The translations under genes were made by a program, and so were the position numbers. The notes below the pieces were generated by a model. That model was not told where the DNA came from, did not search any database, and saw only the letters and a list, made by a program, of their open reading frames with translations. Of a DNA stretch of 6,306 nt, positions 1 to 5,380 are shown piece after piece. The stretch is taken from positions 1 through 6,306 of the forward strand of contig DASQSZ010000298.1 in NCBI GenBank assembly GCA_035642125.1, written 5' to 3'. Position 1 is the first letter of the stretch; the number at the start of each line of letters is the position of its first letter. This stretch comes from CALAED01 sp937891035 (lineage in GTDB: Bacteria > Actinomycetota > Actinomycetes > Streptosporangiales > Streptosporangiaceae).

Positions 1-210
1 GGCGAGCAGCCGGACCAGCGCCCCGCCGCCGTATCCCACCTCGAGTACCCGGTCGCCGGATCGCACGCCGATGAGCCCGGCCACCTCGCGCTGCTTGTTG
101 GTCCACACCATGAACCGTCCGGCGAGCCTGCCGCGCAGCCCGCGCGGGCGGGCGAACGGTGAGGTGACCGGCCGGTCGGTCACCCAGGAACGTACCTGTT
201 CTGTCTCCAT
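1..210 (-). CDS. Class I SAM-dependent methyltransferase, N-terminal part (runs off the left edge)
   Basis: Only the first 70 codons are present; the gene continues past base 1. The peptide begins METEQVRSWVTDRP, passes through an Arg/Gly-rich segment and an NKQREVAGLIGVRSGD stretch, and ends in VLEVGYGGGALVRLLA. The VLEVGYGGG part (about residues 55-63) is the glycine-rich motif I that binds S-adenosylmethionine in class I methyltransferases. The substrate cannot be told because the catalytic and substrate-binding parts lie outside. I start it at the ATG at 210 because that frame carries motif I. A second ATG at 229 lies in another frame. The best Shine-Dalgarno match is GGAGA at 227-223, about 12 bases upstream, which is rather far. 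It follows the MFS exporter gene by 88 bases on the same strand, so co-transcription is possible but a stem-loop lies between. The methyltransferase call is firm; any narrower name would be a guess. Confidence 0.75.
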   Translation of the reverse strand, partial: METEQVRSWVTDRPVTSPFARPRGLRGRLAGRFMVWTNKQREVAGLIGVRSGDRVLEVGYGGGALVRLLA

Positions 211-237
211 GGACCGATTCTGTCTCCATTGACCGAT
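199..237. repeat. 19-bp tandem duplication over the methyltransferase start
   Basis: Two adjacent 19-base units, 199-217 and 218-236, both read TTCTGTCTCCAT then G or T, then GACCGA, with a single mismatch (G211 versus T230). The match continues one further base (T218/T237). On the coding strand each unit contains ATGGAGACAGAA, so the start codon and its first codons are duplicated. The outer copy supplies a GGAGA that can serve as ribosome-binding site for the inner ATG at 210. Confidence 0.85.
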
Positions 238-256
238 CGACGCCCCGCCGGCTCTC

Positions 257-299
257 ACCTCCGCTCGCACGTGGAAGCGCACACGGCGGCGTCGGAGGT
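257..299 (-). terminator. Stem-loop directly after the MFS exporter stop codon
   Basis: ACCTCCG at 257-263 pairs perfectly with CGGAGGT at 293-299. Inside it, TCGC-A-CGTG (265-273) pairs with CACGGCGG (282-289), with one bulged A at 269, one wobble pair and an 8-base loop. The stem touches the last base of the MFS stop codon. No T-run follows on the minus strand, which is common for actinobacterial terminators. It may end the MFS transcript, weaken read-through into the methyltransferase, or protect the 3' end of the mRNA. Confidence 0.5.
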
Positions 300-1837
300 C
301 AGACCGCCGAGCCGACGTTGGTGGATTCGCGCGACTCGTCGGAGCGGACGCCGCCGCCGCGACGGGGCAGCAGCAGGGCCGGCACGATGACGACGACGGT
401 CAGCGCGAAGCTCACCCAGAAGGTGCTCCCGAACGCGTGGGCCAGGTCGGGGGCGAACCGCTCGCGCACCGCGTCGGGGATGGCGCCGATGCGGCCGCCG
501 GTGGCCTCGCCGGGCGCGGCCGGCAGCCGGTCGGCGATCTCGCGGGACAAGATGACCGCCAGCAGTGCGCTGCCGAAGGAGCCGCCGAGTTGCATGATCA
601 TGTTCAGCGAGCTGCTCGCGCGCGGCACGGCGGCCTTGGTCAGCGTTGTGAAGGCGGCCGACATAATCGGCATCATGGTCGCGCCGAGCCCCATGCCGCG
701 CACGAACAGCGAGCCGCCCAGCAGCCAGTACGAGCTGTCCACCGTGACCTGGGTGTAGGCGATGGTGCCGAGCAAGAGCAGGATGATGCCGAACGGCACG
801 ACCCGGCCGGCGCCCAGCCGGTCGGTGAGCAGGCCGGCGAGGGGCATCGTCGCCGCCGCGCCCAGGCCCTGTGGGGCCAGCAGCAGGCCGGCCGCGAGCG
901 CGCCCTCGCCGCGGACGACCTGGAAGTACAGCGGCAACAGCAGCAGCGAGCCGATCAGGGCGATGCCGACGAGGAAGATGCCGATAGCGGCGACGGAGAA
1001 GGTGCGGTCGGCGAACAGCCGCACGTCGATGAGCGCCCTTTCTCGCCTCTTCAGGCTGTGCGCCGCGAACAACCCGATGAGCATGATGCCGCCGACGATC
1101 CAGGCGAGGGTGGTGGGGTCGCCGAATCCGCCGGTGCCGGTCGCCGTGGACAGGCCGTAGATCACGAGCACGAAGCCGGGCGGCAGCAGGAGCAGCCCGC
1201 GTAGGTCGAGGGCGGCCGACCCTGCGCCGGCGCGGCCGCCGGGGATCCGCCAGGCGGCCAGTGCCAGGGCCAACGCGCCGACCGGCACGTTGACGTAGAA
1301 GATCCAGCGCCAGTCGACGTCTTCGACGAGCCAGCCGCCGAGCACGGGCCCGAGCACCGGCCCCATCAGCATCGGGACGCCGGTGATGCTCATAACCCGG
1401 CCCATCCGCTGTGGGCCGGCGGCCATGGTCAGGATGGACATGCCGGTCGGCATCAGCATTCCGCCGCCGAGACCCTGGAGGACGCGGAAGGCGATCAGGC
1501 TGCCGATCGACCAGGAGGCGCCGGACAGCGCCGACCCCGCGACGAACAACACGATCGACAGCATCCAGATCCGCTTGGCGCCGAACCGGTCGATCGCCCA
1601 TCCGGTGAGCGGAATGACGGTGCCGAGGGCCAGCATGTAGCCGGTGACGACCCACTGGATCGTGGAAAGCTCGGTGGTGAAGTCCCTGGCCAGGGTGTCG
1701 AGTGCGACGTTGACGATCGTCATGTCCAAGATCGCCATGATCGAACCGGAGATGACGACCAGGCCGAGCACGATGATCTGGCGGTCGAGCCGGGTGGGCG
1801 CGGGCACCGGCGTATCCGTGGCGCGGCTGTCGGTCAT
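299..1837 (-). CDS. MFS multidrug exporter, DHA2 family (14 helices, EmrB/QacA type)
   Basis: This 512-residue inner-membrane protein is predicted to export drugs or other small molecules in exchange for protons. Visible family marks, in order: motif D1 LDMTIVNVAL at residues 37-46 with the membrane-buried Asp38; motif A GWAIDRFGAKR at 79-89 in the loop between helices 2 and 3; motif B around Arg118 (LIAFRVLQGLGGG); the antiporter motif C GVPMLMGPVLGPVLGG at 153-168; and the DWRWIFYVNVPVG signature from 175. Hydrophobic stretches continue to about residue 493, and the length fits 14 transmembrane segments. A short soluble tail carries Arg/Gly and Ser residues. The ATG at 1837 has only a weak TAGG match 11 bases upstream. 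The gene follows csoR after 160 bases that hold a hairpin and operator-like repeats, so it is probably transcribed on its own. The substrate is unknown; copper is unlikely for this family. Confidence 0.93.
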   Translation of the reverse strand: MTDSRATDTPVPAPTRLDRQIIVLGLVVISGSIMAILDMTIVNVALDTLARDFTTELSTIQWVVTGYMLALGTVIPLTGWAIDRFGAKRIWMLSIVLFVAGSALSGASWSIGSLIAFRVLQGLGGGMLMPTGMSILTMAAGPQRMGRVMSITGVPMLMGPVLGPVLGGWLVEDVDWRWIFYVNVPVGALALALAAWRIPGGRAGAGSAALDLRGLLLLPPGFVLVIYGLSTATGTGGFGDPTTLAWIVGGIMLIGLFAAHSLKRRERALIDVRLFADRTFSVAAIGIFLVGIALIGSLLLLPLYFQVVRGEGALAAGLLLAPQGLGAAATMPLAGLLTDRLGAGRVVPFGIILLLLGTIAYTQVTVDSSYWLLGGSLFVRGMGLGATMMPIMSAAFTTLTKAAVPRASSSLNMIMQLGGSFGSALLAVILSREIADRLPAAPGEATGGRIGAIPDAVRERFAPDLAHAFGSTFWVSFALTVVVIVPALLLPRRGGGVRSDESRESTNVGSAV

Positions 1838-1858
1838 AACGGAAATCGCCTACCTCGA

Positions 1859-1876
1859 GACGGGCAGTGCCCCGTC
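1859..1876 (-). promoter_or_regulatory. Inverted repeat in the MFS leader, possible operator
   Basis: GACGGG (1859-1864) and CCCGTC (1871-1876) are perfect complements around CAGTGC, giving an 18-base dyad 22 bases upstream of the MFS start codon. It could be a repressor operator (TetR-type sites often have this size) or a small hairpin in the leader RNA. No regulator gene of that kind is in the window, so its role is inferred from position only. Confidence 0.35.
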
Positions 1877-1892
1877 GTGATCAGGCACCCCG

Positions 1893-1925
1893 AAGCTTGC
1901 GCTTCTATGAGCTTGAAGTTCAACG
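1893..1925 (-). promoter_or_regulatory. Twin operator-like repeats upstream of the MFS gene
   Basis: Two related 14-base blocks lie 16 bases apart: AGCTTGCGCTTCTA (1894-1907) and AGCTTGAAGTTCAA (1910-1923), 11 of 14 identical. The right block holds the dyad TTGAA-G-TTCAA, and the left one the dyad GAAGC-TTGC-GCTTC (1893-1905). The segment is A/T-rich compared with its surroundings, and on the minus strand it offers a TTGAAC that resembles a -35 box, but I see no convincing -10. I read it as the probable promoter and operator zone of the MFS gene; the binding regulator is not identifiable here. Confidence 0.4.
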
Positions 1926-1963
1926 TCATTGCAGTAGATCACCATGCGCGCTGATGGGCCACA

Positions 1964-1983
1964 CCCCGGGATCGAGCCCGGGG
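1964..1983 (-). terminator. GC-rich stem-loop downstream of csoR
   Basis: CCCCGGG (1964-1970) and CCCGGGG (1977-1983) form a perfect 7-bp stem with a 6-base loop, 14 bases after the csoR stop codon. There is no T-run after it. A second short arm pair, GACCG/CGGTC, lies in 1983-1999. It probably ends csoR transcription and separates it from the MFS gene. Confidence 0.55.
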
Positions 1984-1997
1984 ACCGCCCCGGCCGG

Positions 1998-2297
1998 TCA
2001 GCCCCGGCGCATGAGGCGGCCGACCGAGGCCATCAGCTCGCTGGTCATCTCATCGGCGCGGCCCTCCTGCGTGGCCTCGGTCACACAGTGCCGGACGTGC
2101 CCGTCGAGCAGGCCGAGCGCGACCTTGTCGAGCGCCGCCTGGATCGCGCTGATCTGCGTGAGCACGTCGATGCAGTAACGATCCTCCTCCACCATGCGCC
2201 CGATGCCGCGGACCTGGCCCTCGACGCGGCGCAGCCGGGTCAGCAACTGATCCTTCGTCGCGGTGTAGCCGCGCGTGGGGGAAGCATCGGTGGTCAT
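1998..2297 (-). CDS. csoR: Copper(I)-sensing transcriptional repressor CsoR
   Basis: A 99-residue all-helical DNA-binding repressor of the CsoR/RcnR/FrmR family, which lets go of its operator when it binds Cu(I). The conserved RLRRVEGQVRGIGRMVEEDRYC block covers residues 21-42. The three copper ligands of the Mycobacterium tuberculosis protein (Cys36, His61, Cys65) have exact counterparts at Cys42, His67 and Cys71 with the same spacing. The second-shell Tyr and Glu (Tyr35, Glu81 there) are also kept as Tyr41 and Glu87. That full set argues for copper rather than nickel (RcnR), formaldehyde (FrmR) or persulfide (CstR). The ATG at 2297 has a good AGAGG ribosome-binding site 8 bases upstream. 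A CsoR-type operator sits 64 bases before the start, so it is likely autoregulated. No copper ATPase or chaperone gene is adjacent; its targets must lie elsewhere or outside the window. Confidence 0.93.
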   Translation of the reverse strand: MTTDASPTRGYTATKDQLLTRLRRVEGQVRGIGRMVEEDRYCIDVLTQISAIQAALDKVALGLLDGHVRHCVTEATQEGRADEMTSELMASVGRLMRRG

Positions 2298-2360
2298 GTC
2301 GTACGCCTCTCACGGTCGGCAGGCGGGCTCATCGGCGGGGCATCCGCTTCCAGGGTAGCC

Positions 2361-2373
2361 ACCCCCAGGGGGT
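2361..2373. promoter_or_regulatory. CsoR-type operator upstream of csoR
   Basis: ACCCCCAGGGGGT is a perfect palindrome around a central A, flanked by GTAGCC on the left and ATGAC on the right. Known CsoR operators are G/C-tract dyads of just this kind, for example the mycobacterial one with ACCCC and GGGGT arms inside GTAG...ATAC. It lies between the phosphatase stop (6 bases away) and csoR, 64 bases before the csoR start. A possible -10, TACCCT on the minus strand at 2357-2352, is next to it, so bound CsoR would block the promoter. No second copy is seen elsewhere in the window, including in front of the MFS gene. Confidence 0.7.
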
Positions 2374-2379
2374 ATGACG

Positions 2380-3000
2380 TCACGTGGCCGGCGACCCGGC
2401 GGCCGTCTCGGCTGGGACGTTCCACGACGCGATGACCGGCCGGTCGTGCTCGGTGCCGAGCGCCGAGATGGTGCCGGTGCCCAGCTTGAACAGCCGGCCG
2501 GCCGCGGGTTCGAGGCCGAGCCAGCGCGCGGTCAGCACCCGCAGCAGGTGCCCATGCGCGACGAGGACGACGGCGCCGCCGCCGAGCAGCGGCCGGACGC
2601 GGCCGAGCACCGCGTCGGCGCGCGCGCCGACCTGCTCGACCGTCTCGCCGGGATGAGCCGCGTCGCCGGGCACGACGCCGTCGGTCCACAAGAACCAGCC
2701 GGGCCGCTCGCCCCGGATCTCCGCGCTCGTCCGGCCCTCGTAGCCGCCGTAGTCCCACTCCCAAAGATCGGGGTCGACCATGGGCGGCGCGCCGGCGAGG
2801 CCGGCCAGCTCGGCGGTCCGGCGCGCCCGCCCCGCCGGGCTGGTCACGACCCGTACCGGCTCGAGCCCGGCCACCGCGGGCCCGAGCGCGCGCGCCTGCT
2901 CCTCGCCGCGTGTCGTCAGCGGAACGTCAGTACGCCCGGTGTGCCGGCCCGTCCGGCTCCACTCGGTCTCGCCGTGCCGCAAAATGATCAATTCCCCCAT
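2380..3000 (-). CDS. Histidine phosphatase (phosphoglycerate mutase-like / acid phosphatase)
   Basis: A 206-residue cytoplasmic enzyme of the histidine phosphatase superfamily, which transfers phosphate through a phosphohistidine. The RHG signature LRHGETEW is at residues 7-14 with the nucleophile His9. Arg58/Arg61 of SPAGRARRTAEL help bind phosphate, Glu81 in LWEWDYGGYEG is the likely acid, and His149 in VAHGH is the second catalytic histidine. The WDYGGYEG block and overall layout resemble mycobacterial Rv3214, often named a phosphoglycerate mutase but shown to act as an acid phosphatase, so I do not assign glycolysis. I start at the ATG at 3000 because GTAGGG lies 9 bases before it and it gives the usual MGELI start. 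TTG at 3009 or GTG at 3006 would add two or three residues. It follows ald by 56 bases on the same strand, with a hairpin between. The substrate is unknown. Confidence 0.88.
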   Translation of the reverse strand: MGELIILRHGETEWSRTGRHTGRTDVPLTTRGEEQARALGPAVAGLEPVRVVTSPAGRARRTAELAGLAGAPPMVDPDLWEWDYGGYEGRTSAEIRGERPGWFLWTDGVVPGDAAHPGETVEQVGARADAVLGRVRPLLGGGAVVLVAHGHLLRVLTARWLGLEPAAGRLFKLGTGTISALGTEHDRPVIASWNVPAETAAGSPAT

Positions 3001-3030
3001 GGGCACCAACCCTACGGCCGGAGCCGCGGA

Positions 3031-3054
3031 GCCGCCGGCAACCGGGTCGGCGGC
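3031..3054 (-). terminator. Stem-loop just after the ald stop codon
   Basis: GCCGCCG (3031-3037) pairs perfectly with CGGCGGC (3048-3054) around a 10-base loop, two bases beyond the ald stop codon. No T-run follows on the minus strand. It may end the ald transcript or lower read-through into the phosphatase, whose ribosome-binding site lies 18 bases further on. Confidence 0.42.
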
Positions 3055-3056
3055 CG

Positions 3057-4172
3057 TCAGCCGAGCAGGGACGCGACGTCGACCGCAGGCAGCCCGTGCG
3101 CCGCGGCCACAGGCGCGTTCGTCAGGTGCCCGGCGTGGACGTTCAGGCCCTGGGCCAGCGCCGGGTCTTCGCGCAGCGCGCGCCGCCAGCCCTTGTCCGC
3201 GATGGCCACGGCGTACGGCAGCGTCACGTTGGTCAGCGCGTTCGTCGAGGTGCTCGGCACCGAGCCCGGCATGTTGGCCACGCAGTAGAACACAGACCCG
3301 TGCACCGGGTAGGTGGGCGCGGCGTGCGTGGTCGGGCGGGAGTCGGCGAAGCAGCCGCCTTGGTCGATGGCGATGTCGACGAGCACGGAACCGGTCTTCA
3401 TCCCGCCGACGAGCTCGCTCGAGACGAGCGTCGGGGCCTTGGCACCGGGGATCAGCACCGCCCCGATCACCAGATCGGCCTCGATGACCGCGCGCTCGAC
3501 GGTGTAGGCGTTGGAGACCAGGGTGCGCAACCGGCCCTGATAGATCGCGTCGAGCTCACGGAGCCGGTCGACGTTGACGTCGAGCACCGTGACGTCGGCG
3601 CCCATGCCGGCCGCGACCTGCGCGGCGTTGGCGCCGGAGACCCCGCCGCCGATCACCACGACCTTGGCCGGCGCGACGCCGGGCACGCCGCCGGGCAGCA
3701 CGCCGCGCCCGCCGTTGCTGCGCATCAGATGGTAGGCCCCGACCTGCGGGGCGAGCCGCCCGGCCACCTCCGACATCGGGGCGAGCAGCGGCAGCGAACG
3801 GTCCGGCAGCTGGACCGTCTCGTAGGCGATCGCGGTCACTCCGGCGGCCAGCAGGGCGTCCGTGCAGGGCCGCGAGGCCGCCAGGTGCAGATAGGTGAAC
3901 AGCGTCTGCCCGGCGCGCATCCGGTGGTACTCGTCGGCGATCGGCTCCTTGACCTTGAGGATCAGGTCGGCCTGGCCCCAGACCGCGTCGGCGGTGTCGA
4001 GGATCTTCGCGCCGGCGGCGATGTAGTCCTCGTCGGGGATGGACGACCCGAGCCCGGCCCCGCGTTCGATGAGGACGTCGTGTCCGTGCCGGTCGAGCTC
4101 GTGCACCCCCGCCGGCGTGATGGCCACTCGATATTCATGGTTTTTGATCTCACGCGGAACCCCGATAAGCAC
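3057..4172 (-). CDS. ald: Alanine dehydrogenase (NAD-dependent)
   Basis: Catalyses L-alanine + NAD + water to pyruvate + ammonium + NADH, reversibly; in mycobacteria the enzyme also aminates glyoxylate to glycine. The protein is 371 residues, the same length as the M. tuberculosis enzyme, and its key residues fall at the same numbers: Arg15 and Lys75 (pyruvate binding), His96 (catalytic) in YLHLAASR, the nucleotide motif IGGGVSG at 174-180, Asp198 (adenosine ribose) in VLDVN, and Asp270 in DIAIDQGG. I start at the GTG at 4172 because a perfect AGGAGG (4183-4178) lies 5 bases upstream and the next residues LIGVPREIKN match the family N-terminus. An in-frame ATG at 4247 would add 25 residues with no family counterpart. 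It lies downstream of the allantoin genes, 107 bases after allantoicase, and fits a nitrogen and glyoxylate recycling role. Confidence 0.96.
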   Translation of the reverse strand: MLIGVPREIKNHEYRVAITPAGVHELDRHGHDVLIERGAGLGSSIPDEDYIAAGAKILDTADAVWGQADLILKVKEPIADEYHRMRAGQTLFTYLHLAASRPCTDALLAAGVTAIAYETVQLPDRSLPLLAPMSEVAGRLAPQVGAYHLMRSNGGRGVLPGGVPGVAPAKVVVIGGGVSGANAAQVAAGMGADVTVLDVNVDRLRELDAIYQGRLRTLVSNAYTVERAVIEADLVIGAVLIPGAKAPTLVSSELVGGMKTGSVLVDIAIDQGGCFADSRPTTHAAPTYPVHGSVFYCVANMPGSVPSTSTNALTNVTLPYAVAIADKGWRRALREDPALAQGLNVHAGHLTNAPVAAAHGLPAVDVASLLG

Positions 4173-4177
4173 GGCAT

Positions 4178-4183
4178 CCTCCT
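4178..4183 (-). promoter_or_regulatory. Ribosome-binding site that fixes the ald start
   Basis: AGGAGG on the minus strand is a full match to the anti-Shine-Dalgarno sequence. It lies 5 bases before the GTG at 4172 and inside the frame of the longer ATG candidate at 4247, which has no comparable site. It decides for the GTG start. Confidence 0.8.
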
Positions 4184-4245
4184 GGGCCCACCACGTCGCC
4201 GGCACGCCATCTCTTTTCAGCGTGGGCCGCGGATCGCCGTCATGC

Positions 4246-4267
4246 ACCCAACAGGTTGTATGTGGGT
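4246..4267. repeat. Nested inverted repeat in the alc-ald gap
   Basis: ACCCA (4246-4250) and TGGGT (4263-4267) are complementary arms, and between them CAAC-AG-GTTG (4249-4258) forms a second, overlapping dyad. It lies 74 bases upstream of the ald start and 12 bases after the alc stop codon, in an A/T-richer stretch that includes seven T (4275-4281). It could be an operator for ald or a 3' structure of alc. No clear promoter boxes are visible in the 107-base gap. Confidence 0.3.
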
Positions 4268-4279
4268 TCGACTATTTTT

Positions 4280-5326
4280 TTACATGTCGTAAATCGACGT
4301 CCCGCGCGGCGGGGCCGTGCCCCGCCACCGGTCCTCCAGGCTGGTCAATCCGTCCGCGGTGAGGTCGCCGTACAGGCGCAGCCTGGCCATGCCGCCGTCC
4401 GGGTAGATGTCCAGCCGGACATGGGTCGCGCGCTTGGGCTCGATGAGGAACCGGTGCCTGGTGTCCGGCTGGAGCCGGGTGCGGGGCAGCAGACCGAACC
4501 AGGCGTCGGGGTCGTCGGGGGAGGCCGTCAGGCCGTCCAGGCCGCGCAGCGCGGCCGCCGCCGGCGCGTTGCCCTTGAAGTGCGTGGTGTCGAGCTCGGC
4601 CAGCCGCACCGTGCCGGCGGCGGCGAGCCGGACGACCACCCAGTCGTTGCCGTCGTCGCGGCGTCGGGAGGTCTCCCAGCCGTCGTCCATCGCCCGCGCG
4701 AGGCCAGGGGAGATGAGGTTATTCGGGGAGGAATAGAACATGTTCGAGCAGTCGGTGACGAGACCCCCGTTCTCCAGCGCGGCCAGATCCAGCGGCCGGC
4801 CGGCGAGCAGCGCCGGGTCGGGCACGACCTCCCCGTGCACGCGCAGCCGGGCCACCCCGCCGTCGGGGTAGATCGACAGCCGAACATGGGTGTGGCGTCG
4901 CCCGCCCGCGACGGGGAAGACGTGCGCGGCGTCGCCCTTCAGCGGACTGCGCGGGACGATCTCGGTCCAGTCGGCCGTGGCCAGTTCGGCGGCGGAGGGG
5001 TAGCCGTCGACCGCGCACGCCTCGACCCAGGCGTACGGCGGGTAGTTGCCGGTGAAGTGGGCGGTGTCGACCACGATGCCGCGGATCACACCGGGCAGGC
5101 CGAGCCGCACGATCGCCCAGTCGCACCCGTTGTCGCGCCGCCGCCGCGTCTCCCACCCGTCGTACCGCTTGCCCTTGGGCCCGAACGCGCCGGGCAGGAA
5201 GGCGGCCGGCGCCGGATTGATCAAGTTTTCCTTCTCGGCGAAGAACTCGTCGTTCGCCGCCATCACCGAACCGCCGGACGTGCGCACCGCCAGGTCCGGC
5301 AGCTCACTGAAGTCGGCGCCGCTCAT
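4280..5326 (-). CDS. alc: Allantoicase (allantoate amidinohydrolase)
   Basis: Hydrolyses allantoate to (-)-ureidoglycolate and urea, a late step of purine degradation in the cytoplasm. The 348-residue protein is built of two copies of the allantoicase repeat, about residues 56-165 and 214-320. Both carry the same landmarks: DGWET (56-60 and 215-219), RRRRD-G-DW and SRRRDDGNDW, DT-HF followed by a GN (87-94 and 246-253), and THVRL plus IYPDGG-ARLR (146-162 and 301-317). Length and order are usual for bacterial allantoicase. The start at 5326 is the only one in frame, since a TGA lies at 5335-5333. Its nearest ribosome-binding match, GAGGG, is only 3 bases from the ATG, while a better GGGAGG lies at 5371-5366, in front of short upstream ORFs. 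The start lies in a 20-bp tandem duplication. The upstream neighbour, on the same strand, is allantoinase, the preceding enzyme of the pathway. Confidence 0.96.
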   Translation of the reverse strand: MSGADFSELPDLAVRTSGGSVMAANDEFFAEKENLINPAPAAFLPGAFGPKGKRYDGWETRRRRDNGCDWAIVRLGLPGVIRGIVVDTAHFTGNYPPYAWVEACAVDGYPSAAELATADWTEIVPRSPLKGDAAHVFPVAGGRRHTHVRLSIYPDGGVARLRVHGEVVPDPALLAGRPLDLAALENGGLVTDCSNMFYSSPNNLISPGLARAMDDGWETSRRRDDGNDWVVVRLAAAGTVRLAELDTTHFKGNAPAAAALRGLDGLTASPDDPDAWFGLLPRTRLQPDTRHRFLIEPKRATHVRLDIYPDGGMARLRLYGDLTADGLTSLEDRWRGTAPPRGTSIYDM

Positions 5327-5360
5327 CGTCCCTCATCGCCGCTCATCGTCCCTCATCGCT
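5321..5360. repeat. 20-bp tandem duplication (four 10-bp subunits) over the alc start
   Basis: The units 5321-5340 and 5341-5360 are identical at 19 of 20 bases (only the last differs, C versus T). Each is itself a near-doubled 10-mer, so CTCATCG occurs four times at exact 10-base steps: 5322-5328, 5332-5338, 5342-5348 and 5352-5358. On the coding strand this is CGATGAG four times, each with an ATG. The innermost ATG (5326) is the alc start. Confidence 0.92.
5323..5356 (-). promoter_or_regulatory. Short upstream ORFs in the alc leader
   Basis: The repeated ATGs open tiny frames. The ATG at 5356 lies 9 bases after GGGAGG, an ideal distance, and reads MRDDERR then TGA at 5335-5333. The ATG at 5346 reads MSGDEGR, and its TGA (5325-5323) overlaps the alc ATG as ATGA, the classic arrangement for translational coupling. 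The ATG at 5336 reads MRDDERRRLQ and stops inside alc at 5304. The frames are certain. Whether they are translated, and so set alc expression by re-initiation, is inferred. Confidence 0.4.
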
Positions 5361-5365
5361 TCGAG

Positions 5366-5371
5366 CCTCCC
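5366..5371 (-). promoter_or_regulatory. Strong ribosome-binding site in the alc leader
   Basis: GGGAGG on the minus strand is the best Shine-Dalgarno match between allantoinase and alc. It is 9 bases from the ATG at 5356 but 39 bases from the alc start at 5326. It thus serves the short upstream ORF better than alc itself. Confidence 0.5.
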
Positions 5372-5380
5372 ACAGCCGCG

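Noticed and set aside
255..1655. Minus-strand 466-codon frame overlapping the MFS gene
   Set aside because: It is extremely Arg-rich and out of frame with the clear MFS motifs; a shadow frame.
1907..1954. Plus-strand 15-codon ORF MSLKFNVIAVDHHAR in the MFS leader
   Set aside because: It has no ribosome-binding site that stands out and no plus-strand gene follows for it to lead; it also overlaps the operator-like repeats, which explain the sequence better.
1964..1983. Resemblance of CTCGATC in this stem-loop to a tRNA T-arm
   Set aside because: The stem register does not give a 5-bp T-stem with a 7-base loop, and no acceptor, D or anticodon arms are found nearby.
2375..2382. TGACGTCA palindrome at the phosphatase stop codon
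   Set aside because: An 8-bp dyad that includes the stop codon is expected by chance, and there is no bacterial regulator I could tie to it here; the adjacent CsoR site explains the region.
3096..4292. Long plus-strand open frame (398 codons) antisense to ald
   Set aside because: High-GC DNA leaves antisense frames open. Its composition is Arg/Gly/His/Asp-rich without recognisable motifs, while the opposite strand encodes a textbook alanine dehydrogenase.
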